Assembly (NCBI GenBank): GCA_036003705.1
Contig: DASYSE010000028.1
Coordinates: forward strand, 1-35,910
Origin: CALGFH01 sp036003705
GTDB taxonomy: Bacteria; Actinomycetota; CALGFH01
Reading direction: 5' to 3'
DNA: 35,910 bases
This document shows positions 6,985-14,036 of this stretch, one piece after another. Both the position numbers and the translations under genes were made by a program. The notes beneath the pieces were generated by a model. It ran no database searches, was not told the origin of the DNA, and was given only the letters and a program-made list of their open reading frames with translations. Every line of letters starts with the position of its first letter. Positions within the stretch are counted from its first letter, which is position 1.

Positions 6985-8793
6985 ATGCCAAGCGACCTGA
7001 CGCGTCTGCGCAACTTCTGCATCATCGCCCACATCGACCACGGGAAGTCGACCCTGGCCGACCGCCTGCTCGACCTCACGCACGCGGTGAGCGAGCGCAA
7101 CATGCGCGCCCAGTACCTCGACAAGATGGATCTGGAGCGCGAGCGCGGCATCACCATCAAGGCCCAGGCGGTGCGCCTGGCCTACGCCGCCGCCGACCGC
7201 CGGGAGTACGTCCTCAACCTGATCGACACCCCGGGCCATGTCGACTTCACCTACGAGGTGTCGCGGGCCCTTGCCGCCTGCGAGGGCGCGGTGCTGCTGG
7301 TCGATGCCGCCCAGGGGATCGAGGCCCAGACCCTGGCCAACCTCTACCTGGCCGTCGAGGCCGACCTGGCCGTCATCCCGGTGATCAACAAGATCGACCT
7401 TCCGGCCGCCCAGCCCGACCGGGTGGCCCGCGAGATCGAGCAGGTGCTCGGCGTGCCAGCCGAGGAGATGCTGCGGGTCTCGGCCAAGACCGGCGAGGGC
7501 GTGCCCGAGCTCCTCGAAGCCGTCGTCCGCCGGGTGCCGCCCCCCAGCGGCGACCCCGATGCGCCGGCCCGGGCGCTGGTGTTCGACTCGCTGTACGACC
7601 CCTATCGCGGCGTGATCGCCTACCTCCGGATGGTCGACGGGCGGCTGGCCCGCAACGACCGGGTCCGGATGATGGCCGTCGGCCACGTCTCGGAGGCCGA
7701 GGAGGTCGGGGCGTTCGCCCCCGAGGCGGTCGCCACCCAGGAGCTGCGCGCCGGCGAGGTCGGCTATCTCATCCCGGGGGTCAAGGACGTCCGCCAGGTG
7801 CGGGTGGGGGACACCGTCACCACCGCCGGCCGGCCGGCCGCCCAGCCGCTGCCCGGCTACCGGGAGCCGCGGCCGATGGTCTACTCGGGGCTGTACCCGA
7901 TCGAGGGCGACGACTTCCCCGACCTGCGCGACGCCCTCGACCGGCTGCGGCTCAACGACGCCGCCCTCGCCTACGAGCCGGAGTCGTCGACCGCGCTGGG
8001 CTTCGGCTTTCGCTGCGGCTTCCTCGGCCTGCTGCACCTGGACATCGTCCGCGAGCGGCTGGAGCGCGAGTTCGACCTGGCCCTGATCACCACCGCCCCA
8101 AACGTCGCCTACCGGGTCACCCTGGAGACCGGGGAGACGATCATGGTCTCCAACCCAAGCGAGCTGCCGCCGGCCGGCTCGATCCAGCGGATCGAGGAGC
8201 CATATGTCGCCGCCATGGTGCTGTGCCCGGCCGACTACATCGGCCCGGTGATGGAGCTGTGCCAGGGCCGGCGCGGGGAGCTCGGCACCATGGAGTACCT
8301 GTCGGAGGAGCGGGTGGAGCTGCGCTACCAGCTGCCCCTCGGCGAGATCATCTTCGACTTCTTCGACCAGCTGAAGTCGCGCACCCGCGGCTACGCCTCG
8401 CTGGACTACGAGCCGAGCGGCTACCGGGAGGCCGACCTGGTCAAGGTCGACCTGCTGCTCCAGGGCGAGCCGGTCGACGCCTTCTCCGCCATCGTCCACA
8501 AGGACAAGGCCTACGCCTACGGCCGGGCCATGACCAGCAAGCTCAAGCGGCTGATCCCGCGCCAGCTCTACGAGGTGCCGATCCAGGCAACCATCGGCGC
8601 CAAGGTGATCGCCCGCGAGACGATCACCGCCAGGCGCAAGGACGTGCTGGCCAAATGCTACGGCGGCGACGTCACCCGCAAGCGCAAGCTGCTGGAGCGC
8701 CAGAAGGAGGGCAAGCGGCGGATGAAGCAGATCGGCCGCGTCGAGGTCCCCCAGGAGGCCTTCGTGGCCGCGCTGCGGACCGACGAGGGGTAG
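6985..8793 (+). CDS. lepA: Elongation factor 4 (LepA), back-translocating GTPase
   Basis: Ribosome-associated translational GTPase; 602 residues, the usual length. G1 is AHIDHGKST (15-23); the switch region contains MDLERERGITIKAQAVR; G3 is DTPGHVDFTYEVSRAL; G4 is NKIDLP. Family-specific EF4 segments follow, with RCGFLGLLHLDIVRERLEREF, a domain V region with SRTRGYASLDYEPSGYR, and the C-terminal LepA domain with VHKDKAYAYGRAMTSKLKRLIPRQLYEVPIQA and KCYGGDVTRKRKLLERQKEGKRRMKQIG. hemW follows after 4 bases, so the two are probably co-transcribed. Confidence 0.98.
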   Translation: MPSDLTRLRNFCIIAHIDHGKSTLADRLLDLTHAVSERNMRAQYLDKMDLERERGITIKAQAVRLAYAAADRREYVLNLIDTPGHVDFTYEVSRALAACEGAVLLVDAAQGIEAQTLANLYLAVEADLAVIPVINKIDLPAAQPDRVAREIEQVLGVPAEEMLRVSAKTGEGVPELLEAVVRRVPPPSGDPDAPARALVFDSLYDPYRGVIAYLRMVDGRLARNDRVRMMAVGHVSEAEEVGAFAPEAVATQELRAGEVGYLIPGVKDVRQVRVGDTVTTAGRPAAQPLPGYREPRPMVYSGLYPIEGDDFPDLRDALDRLRLNDAALAYEPESSTALGFGFRCGFLGLLHLDIVRERLEREFDLALITTAPNVAYRVTLETGETIMVSNPSELPPAGSIQRIEEPYVAAMVLCPADYIGPVMELCQGRRGELGTMEYLSEERVELRYQLPLGEIIFDFFDQLKSRTRGYASLDYEPSGYREADLVKVDLLLQGEPVDAFSAIVHKDKAYAYGRAMTSKLKRLIPRQLYEVPIQATIGAKVIARETITARRKDVLAKCYGGDVTRKRKLLERQKEGKRRMKQIGRVEVPQEAFVAALRTDEG

Positions 8794-8797
8794 GCGG

Positions 8798-10000
8798 ATG
8801 ACCGCGGTCATGGCCAACCCCGCCCTGGTGGCGCCCCTGGTCGATCCGACCTCGTTCGGGGCGTACGTGCACGTGCCCTTCTGCCTGGCCCGCTGCCACT
8901 ACTGCGACTTTGTCACCTACACCGGCATGGAGGGGCTGCGCAGGCCCTACGCCGCCGCCCTGCTGGACGAGGCGGCCATGGCCGCCGGCGCCCTCGGGCC
9001 GGACCCGCCGGTCGTGACCAGCGTGTTCGTCGGCGGTGGGACCCCGACCCTGCTGCCCCCCGGCGACCTGGCCCGGGTGCTGGACCGGCTCCGTTCGCTG
9101 CTGCCGTTCGCGCCCGACGCCGAGGTGACCATCGAGGCCAACCCGGAGACGGTCGACCTGTCGGTGGCCGACGGGCTGGTGGCGGCCGGGGTGACCAGGG
9201 TCTCGATGGGCGCGCAGAGCTTCGACGACCGGGTGCTGGCCGCGCTCGGCCGGGTCCACGACGCGGCCAGGGTCGGGACGGCGGTGGGCGCGCTGCGGGC
9301 CGCCGGGGTGCCGGCGGTCAACCTCGACCTCATCTACGGCGGGCCGGGGGAGGACGCCGGCTCCTGGTCGGCCACGCTGGCAGCGGCGCTCGCCCTGCGC
9401 CCCGAGCACCTGTCGGCCTATGCCCTGACGATCGAGCCGGCGACCAAGTTCGGCCGTCTGGTCGCCGCCGGCCGGATGGCCGAGCCCGACGAGGACCAGC
9501 TGGCCGACCGCTACGACACCGCCAGCGCGGTGCTGGCCGATGCCGGCTACGGCCACTACGAGGTGTCCAACTGGGCGGCCTGGGGGCCCGGGGATCCCGA
9601 GGCCGGGCTCCCGGCGCACGCCAGCCGGCACAACCTGACCTACTGGCGGCGAGGCCGCTATCTCGGCCTCGGCGCCGGCGCCCACGAGTTCGACGGCGAG
9701 ACCAGGCGATGGAACCAGCCAGGGGTGCCGGCCTACCTGGAGGCGGTGCGGGCGGGGAGGAGGCCGACCCAAGGGCAGGAGCGGCTCGACCCCGGCCAGG
9801 CCCGGTTCGAGGCGCTCGCCCTGCGGCTGCGGACCGCCGACGGACTCGAGCAGGCCGAGACCCGCGTGCTCGGCGTCGACCCCGGCGGCCCCCAGGCCGC
9901 AGAGCTGCGAGCGGCCGGGCTGCTGGCCCCCGGGCCCGGGCTTCGACTCACCGAACGGGGCATGTTCCTGCACGGCGAGGTGGTCACCCGCCTCGCTTAG
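8798..10000 (+). CDS. hemW: Heme chaperone HemW (radical SAM, HemN-like)
   Basis: HemW proteins bind heme and are thought to insert it into respiratory enzymes; most annotated as coproporphyrinogen dehydrogenase are HemW rather than HemN. The 400-residue protein has the radical-SAM cluster motif CxxxCxxC (C29, C33, C36) in FCLARCHYCDF; the Phe after CD fits HemW, whereas HemN has a further Cys. FVGGGTPTLL and IEANPETVD are SAM-binding segments, then NLDLIYGGPGE, and a HemN C-terminal domain with the HNLTYWRRGRYLGLGAGAHEF segment. ATG 8798 is used; a second ATG at 8810 is possible. Its stop codon lies inside the CIRCE element of hrcA. Confidence 0.93.
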   Translation: MTAVMANPALVAPLVDPTSFGAYVHVPFCLARCHYCDFVTYTGMEGLRRPYAAALLDEAAMAAGALGPDPPVVTSVFVGGGTPTLLPPGDLARVLDRLRSLLPFAPDAEVTIEANPETVDLSVADGLVAAGVTRVSMGAQSFDDRVLAALGRVHDAARVGTAVGALRAAGVPAVNLDLIYGGPGEDAGSWSATLAAALALRPEHLSAYALTIEPATKFGRLVAAGRMAEPDEDQLADRYDTASAVLADAGYGHYEVSNWAAWGPGDPEAGLPAHASRHNLTYWRRGRYLGLGAGAHEFDGETRRWNQPGVPAYLEAVRAGRRPTQGQERLDPGQARFEALALRLRTADGLEQAETRVLGVDPGGPQAAELRAAGLLAPGPGLRLTERGMFLHGEVVTRLA

Positions 10001-10023
10001 CACTCGCCTACCTTGACTGCTAC
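9997..10023 (+). promoter_or_regulatory. CIRCE-like operator (HrcA binding site)
   Basis: TTAGCACTC (9997-10005), nine bases, then GACTGCTAC (10015-10023). The CIRCE consensus is TTAGCACTC-N9-GAGTGCTAA: the left arm is perfect and the right arm matches 7 of 9. It lies directly upstream of hrcA and overlaps both the proposed promoter and the hemW TAG (9998-10000). HrcA would be expected to repress its own operon here. Confidence 0.8.
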
Positions 10024-10026
10024 GCT
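9997..10026 (+). promoter_or_regulatory. Promoter of the hrcA-dnaJ operon
   Basis: TTAGCA (9997-10002), 18-base spacer, TACGCT (10021-10026). Both hexamers sit inside or against the CIRCE arms, so bound HrcA would block RNA polymerase. The expected transcript start is near 10033, with GGAGG at 10051-10055 in a leader of about 29 bases. Confidence 0.5.
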
Positions 10027-10061
10027 GCCGGGATGGATCGTCTTGGGCAGGGAGGGCGGCC

Positions 10062-11087
10062 ATGAACCTCGACGAGCGCAAGGCGCGCCTGCTGCGCGCC
10101 GTGGTGCACGAGTTCATCTACACCGAGAAGCCGGTCGGGTCCAAGAGCCTGACGGAGCGCTACTCGCTCGGGGTCTCACCGGCCACCATCCGCAACGAGC
10201 TGGCCGTGCTGGAGGAGCAGGGCTACCTCTCCCACCCCCACACCAGCGCCGGCCGCATCCCGACCGACCGCGGCTACCGCTTCTACGTCGACGCCCTCTC
10301 CGGCGTCGGGGAGCTGGCACGCGCCCAGGAGGAGACCATCGCCCGGTTCTTCGAGGGCGCCGCCGACCTGGAGGAGACCCTGCAGCGTACCTCGCTGCTG
10401 CTGTCCAGCCTCACCCACTACACCGCGATGGTTGCCCCGCCGGCCCTCGACCGGTCCCGGCTGCGGCACGTCGAGGTGGTCGGCCTTGGCCCCCACGTGG
10501 TCATGCTGGTGCTGATCGTCGACTCCGGCCGGGTGGAGAAGCGCCTGGTCGAGACGGCCGAGGAGGTTCCCCTGGAAGACCTGGAGGCCTTGCGCCGCCA
10601 GCTCAACGACCGGCTGGCCGGGGAGCGCCTGTCGAGGGCCGAGCTGGTCCTGGACGCCATGGCCGGCGAGGTTCCGCCGGAGCTCCGGGCCCTGTTCGCC
10701 ACCCTGGCCGCCGCCATCGGCCAGGTGGTCGGCGACCAGACCAGCGAGCGGGTCTGGCTCGGCGGCCAGGCCAACATCGCCGGCCCAGGGGCCTTCGACG
10801 GCATCGAGACCGTCCGCCGGGTCTACGAGGCGCTGGAGCAACAGGTGCTGGTGCTGCGCATGCTCCAGGCCACGCTCGACAAGGATAGGGTGTCGGTGGT
10901 GATCGGCTCCGAGAACACGGTCGAGGGGATCGAGGCCTGCTCCCTGGTCACCTCCATCTACCTGGCCGGCGACGCCAGCGGCTCCATCGGCGTCCTCGGC
11001 CCGACCCGGATGGACTACCTTCGGGCCATGGCCGCCGTCCAGGCGGTGGCCCGCTACCTGGGCGATGTCTTCGAGGAGAACGGCTAA
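10062..11087 (+). CDS. hrcA: Heat-inducible transcription repressor HrcA
   Basis: Repressor of class I heat-shock genes that binds CIRCE and needs GroEL for activity. It is 341 residues. The N-terminal winged helix (about 1-75) has ERKARLLRAVVHEFI, VGSKSLTERYSLGVSPATIRNELA-type sequence and HTSAGRIPTDRGYRFYVD, which is highly characteristic. A GAF-like dimerisation domain follows, and the C-terminal segment ENTVEGIEACSLVTSIY plus GSIGVLGPTRMDY is also diagnostic. GGAGG is placed 6 bases before the ATG. dnaJ follows after 3 bases. No grpE or dnaK accompanies it, which fits the actinobacterial hrcA-dnaJ2 arrangement. Confidence 0.97.
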   Translation: MNLDERKARLLRAVVHEFIYTEKPVGSKSLTERYSLGVSPATIRNELAVLEEQGYLSHPHTSAGRIPTDRGYRFYVDALSGVGELARAQEETIARFFEGAADLEETLQRTSLLLSSLTHYTAMVAPPALDRSRLRHVEVVGLGPHVVMLVLIVDSGRVEKRLVETAEEVPLEDLEALRRQLNDRLAGERLSRAELVLDAMAGEVPPELRALFATLAAAIGQVVGDQTSERVWLGGQANIAGPGAFDGIETVRRVYEALEQQVLVLRMLQATLDKDRVSVVIGSENTVEGIEACSLVTSIYLAGDASGSIGVLGPTRMDYLRAMAAVQAVARYLGDVFEENG

Positions 11088-11090
11088 CCG

Positions 11091-12218
11091 TTGAGCGACT
11101 ACTACCAGCTGCTGGAGGTCGACCGGAACGCCGGGGCCGAGGACATCAAGCGCGCCTACCGCCGGCTGGCCCGCCAACACCACCCGGACGTCAACGGCAA
11201 CGACCCGGACTCGGCCGAGCGCTTCAAGGAGATCAACAAGGCCTACAGCGTGCTGTCCGACCCGGACAAGCGCCAGCGTTACGACGCCTACGGCGAGGCC
11301 GGCGTCGACGGCCCCGCCGGCCAGGGAGGCGACCCGTTCTCGACCTTCGGCGCCTCCTTCGACGACCTGCTCGGGCAGTTCTTCGGCGGCGGCGACCCCT
11401 TCGGCGGCCGCTCCAGGACCCGCTCCCGGGCCCGCCGGGGCGAGACCATCGGCATGCGCCTGCGCCTGCCGTTCGTCGAGGCGGTCTTCGGCACCTCCAA
11501 GGACGTGCGGGTCAGGGCCGCGGCCGCCTGCCAGCGCTGCAACGGCTCCGGGGCCAAGCCGGGCACCGAGCCGACCGTCTGCACGCGCTGCAACGGCTCC
11601 GGCCAGCAGCGCACCGTCCGCCAGTCACTGCTTGGCCAGCTCGTCACCGCCACCACCTGCCCGGTCTGCGCCGGCACCGGCCAGGAGATCCGCTCGCCGT
11701 GCCCTGAGTGCCGCGGCCAGGGGCTGCTGATGGAGGACTCCAGCCTCACCATCGACATCCCGCCAGGGCTGGAGGACGGCAGCCAGATCCGCTACCAGGG
11801 ACGCGGCCACGCCGGCCAGTTCGGCGGCCCTCCCGGCGACCTGATCGTCGAGCTGGCCGTCGATTCCCACCCGGTCTTCGACCGCCGCGGCGACGACCTG
11901 ATCTGCACCCTGGAGGTGCCGATGACGGTGGCCGCCCTCGGTGGGACGGTGCCGCTGGAGACCCTGGACGGCGACGAGACGGTGGAGATCGGGCCGGGCA
12001 CCCAGGCGGGCGAGGTCAAGCGCTTCCGCAGGCGCGGCGTGCCCCATCCCGACGGCCGGGGGCGCGGTGACCTGCTGGTCCAGATCGCCGTGGTGACCCC
12101 GACCCACCTCGGCGAGCAGCAGCGGGCCCTGCTCCGCCAGCTCGCCCAGCTGCGCGGCGAGGAGGTCGACCCCCAGGGCGGCGGCCTGTTCGCGCGGCTG
12201 AAGGGCAGCGGCCGCTGA
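11091..12218 (+). CDS. dnaJ: Molecular chaperone DnaJ (Hsp40, DnaJ2 type)
   Basis: Co-chaperone that stimulates DnaK ATPase; 375 residues. The J domain (1-65) has HPD at 31-33. A Gly/Phe-rich stretch follows (GQGGDPFSTFGASFDDLLGQ and onward), then four zinc-binding CxxCxGxG repeats (CQRCNGSG, CTRCNGSG, CPVCAGTG, CPECRGQG) and the C-terminal substrate-binding domains (IDIPPGLEDGSQIR, GDLIVELAVDSHPVFDRRGDDL). The start is TTG at 11091, giving (M)SDYYQLLEVDRNA; the GAGGAG before it lies in the end of hrcA. It is co-transcribed with hrcA and so should be under CIRCE control. The rRNA methyltransferase gene rsmE that usually follows is missing. Confidence 0.96.
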   Translation: MSDYYQLLEVDRNAGAEDIKRAYRRLARQHHPDVNGNDPDSAERFKEINKAYSVLSDPDKRQRYDAYGEAGVDGPAGQGGDPFSTFGASFDDLLGQFFGGGDPFGGRSRTRSRARRGETIGMRLRLPFVEAVFGTSKDVRVRAAAACQRCNGSGAKPGTEPTVCTRCNGSGQQRTVRQSLLGQLVTATTCPVCAGTGQEIRSPCPECRGQGLLMEDSSLTIDIPPGLEDGSQIRYQGRGHAGQFGGPPGDLIVELAVDSHPVFDRRGDDLICTLEVPMTVAALGGTVPLETLDGDETVEIGPGTQAGEVKRFRRRGVPHPDGRGRGDLLVQIAVVTPTHLGEQQRALLRQLAQLRGEEVDPQGGGLFARLKGSGR

Positions 12219-12274
12219 CCGCCGCGGCCGAGACCGGCGGTGGGCTGCGCTACGGCAGCCCGACGGGGCGCTGG

Positions 12275-13774
12275 GTGCTGCTGGCCACCATCCTCGGGTC
12301 GGGCATCGCGTTCCTGGACAGCACCGTCGTCAACGTCGCCCTGCCAACCATCGGCAGGGAGCTGGACGCCGGGATCTCCAGCCTCCAGTGGGTGGTGAAC
12401 GCCTACACCCTCACCCTGTCGGGGTTCCTGCTGCTCGGCGGGTCGCTCGGCGACCACTACGGCCGGCGGCGGGTGTTCGTCATCGGGGTGGCGTGGTTCG
12501 CGGTCGCGTCGCTGCTGTGCGGCCTCGCCCCGACCGACGAGGCGCTGGTCGCCGCCCGCACCCTCCAGGGCATCGGTGGTGCCCTGCTCACCCCGGGCAG
12601 CCTGGCCATCATCGAGGCGAGCTTCCGGCGGGAGGACCGCGGCCCGGCGATCGGCGCCTGGTCGGGGCTGGGCGGGGTCACGGCCGCGCTCGGCCCGTTC
12701 CTCGGCGGCTGGCTGGTCCAGACCGGGTCCTGGCGGCTCATCTTCCTCATCAACCTGCCCCTGGCCGTGGTGGTGGTGTGGGTGTCGGTGCGCCACGTGC
12801 CCGAGAGCCGCGACCCGGGCGCGACCGGGCGCCTGGACTGGGTCGGGGCCGCCCTGGCCGCCGTCGGCCTCGCCGGGGTCGTCTACGCCCTCACCGACGG
12901 TCCCGGTCTCGGCTGGACCTCGTCCCGGATCCTGGCCGCCGGCCTGGTCGGGGTGGCCGCCCTGGCCGCGTTCGCGGTCTGGGAGCGGCGCACCCGCGCC
13001 CCGATGCTGCCACTGGACATCTTCGCCTCGCGGCAGTTCACCGCCGCCAACATCGTCACCTTCGTGGTCTACGGCGCCCTCGGCGGCTCCCTGTTCCTCA
13101 TGCCCATCCAGCTCCAGCAGGTGGTCGGCTACTCGCCGCTCGCCTCCGGGGTCGCCCTGATCCCCATCACCGTCCTGATGCTGCTGCTGTCGGCCCGTGC
13201 CGGCCGGCTCTCGGCCCGCATCGGCCCGCGCCTGCCCATGACGCTGGGGCCCCTGCTGGTCGCCGCCGGGTTCGCGCTGCTCGCACGGATCGGCCCCGGC
13301 GCCCGCTACCTGGTCGACATCCTGCCGGCGTCGCTGGTGTACGGGTTCGGGCTGACCCTCACCGTGGCCCCGCTCACCGCCACCGTGCTGGCGGCCGCCC
13401 CGGCCGAGCACGCCGGGGTCGCCTCCGCGGTCAACAACGACGTCGCCCGGACCGCCGGGCTGCTGGCGGTCGCCGTGCTGCCGGTCGCGGCCGGCATCTC
13501 CGGCGCCGACGCCCTCCAGCCCGACCGGTTCGCCGCCGGGTTCCGGACGGCCATGATCATCGCCGCCGCCCTCTGCGCCGCCGGCGGCCTGCTCTCCTGG
13601 CTGACCATCCGCAACCCCGAGCCGGAAGCGGCTCTGGAGGGGGAGGAGGAGGGGGAGCGGGTGTCGGTCCCGGCCGCGCCGCCCCCGGTCGGGGACGGCC
13701 ACTACCTCAACTGCCCGCTGAACGCGCCGCCTCCGGTGCGCCCGCCGCCGTCGAGAACCCCAGGCCGACCCTGA
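12275..13774 (+). CDS. MFS drug:proton antiporter, DHA2 (EmrB/QacA-like) family
   Basis: Inner-membrane proton-driven efflux pump; the substrate cannot be told. 499 residues with about 14 hydrophobic segments fits DHA2. FLDSTVVNVALPTIGREL in helix 1 is the family D1 signature. GGSLGDHYGRRRVF is motif A in the loop between helices 2 and 3. The Gly-rich GLGGVTAALGPFLGGWL corresponds to the antiporter motif C. The Pro-rich tail ending HYLNCPLNAPP resembles tails seen in related actinobacterial pumps. The start is uncertain: GTG 12275 opens straight into helix 1, and a CTG at 12215 overlapping the dnaJ stop would add 20 residues. No regulator gene adjoins it. Confidence 0.85.
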   Translation: MLLATILGSGIAFLDSTVVNVALPTIGRELDAGISSLQWVVNAYTLTLSGFLLLGGSLGDHYGRRRVFVIGVAWFAVASLLCGLAPTDEALVAARTLQGIGGALLTPGSLAIIEASFRREDRGPAIGAWSGLGGVTAALGPFLGGWLVQTGSWRLIFLINLPLAVVVVWVSVRHVPESRDPGATGRLDWVGAALAAVGLAGVVYALTDGPGLGWTSSRILAAGLVGVAALAAFAVWERRTRAPMLPLDIFASRQFTAANIVTFVVYGALGGSLFLMPIQLQQVVGYSPLASGVALIPITVLMLLLSARAGRLSARIGPRLPMTLGPLLVAAGFALLARIGPGARYLVDILPASLVYGFGLTLTVAPLTATVLAAAPAEHAGVASAVNNDVARTAGLLAVAVLPVAAGISGADALQPDRFAAGFRTAMIIAAALCAAGGLLSWLTIRNPEPEAALEGEEEGERVSVPAAPPPVGDGHYLNCPLNAPPPVRPPPSRTPGRP

Positions 13775-13847
13775 ACCCTGGGGTCCGGCCCTGCCTGGCG
13801 GCGTGGGTTCCCGGCCGGCGTGGTAGACGATACCGTTGTGCCGTGGC

Positions 13848-14036
13848 ATGGCGACCACCCCGGACCCGGGCTCGAGCCGAGCCCGGGGAGCGGATCGGAG
13901 ACGGTGCGGTATGGCGACCACCCCGGGCCGGGGCCTCGAGCCGAGCCCGGGGAGCGGATCGGAGACGGTGCGGTATGGCGACCACCCCGGCCGGGAGTTC
14001 GAGCCGAGCCCCGGAGGGCGGATCGGAGGCGGTGCG
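13848..14036 (+). repeat. Triplicate 63/64-bp hairpin repeat in the formate dehydrogenase leader
   Basis: Three units start with ATGGCGACCACCCC at 13848, 13911 and 13975 and end in GGTGCGGT. The last ends immediately before the fdhA GTG. Each holds a GC-rich inverted repeat. Unit 1 has a 10-bp stem, CCCGGGCTCG (13865-13874) with CGAGCCCGGG (13878-13887). Unit 2 has CCCCGGGC (13921-13928) with GCCCGGGG (13945-13952). Unit 3 is degenerate. Each unit also has GGAG-like purine runs before its end, and in the third one GGAGG serves as the fdhA ribosome-binding site. Confidence 0.9.

Noticed and set aside
10013..10018. TTGACT as a -35 box for hrcA
   Set aside because: It lies only two bases from the -10 candidate TACGCT; TTAGCA at 9997 has proper 18-base spacing.
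13848..14036. N-terminal extension of FdhA starting at ATG 13848 or 13911
   Set aside because: The extension would be encoded by the DNA repeats and has low-complexity sequence; GGAGG-N7-GTG at 14037 matches the start of family homology.
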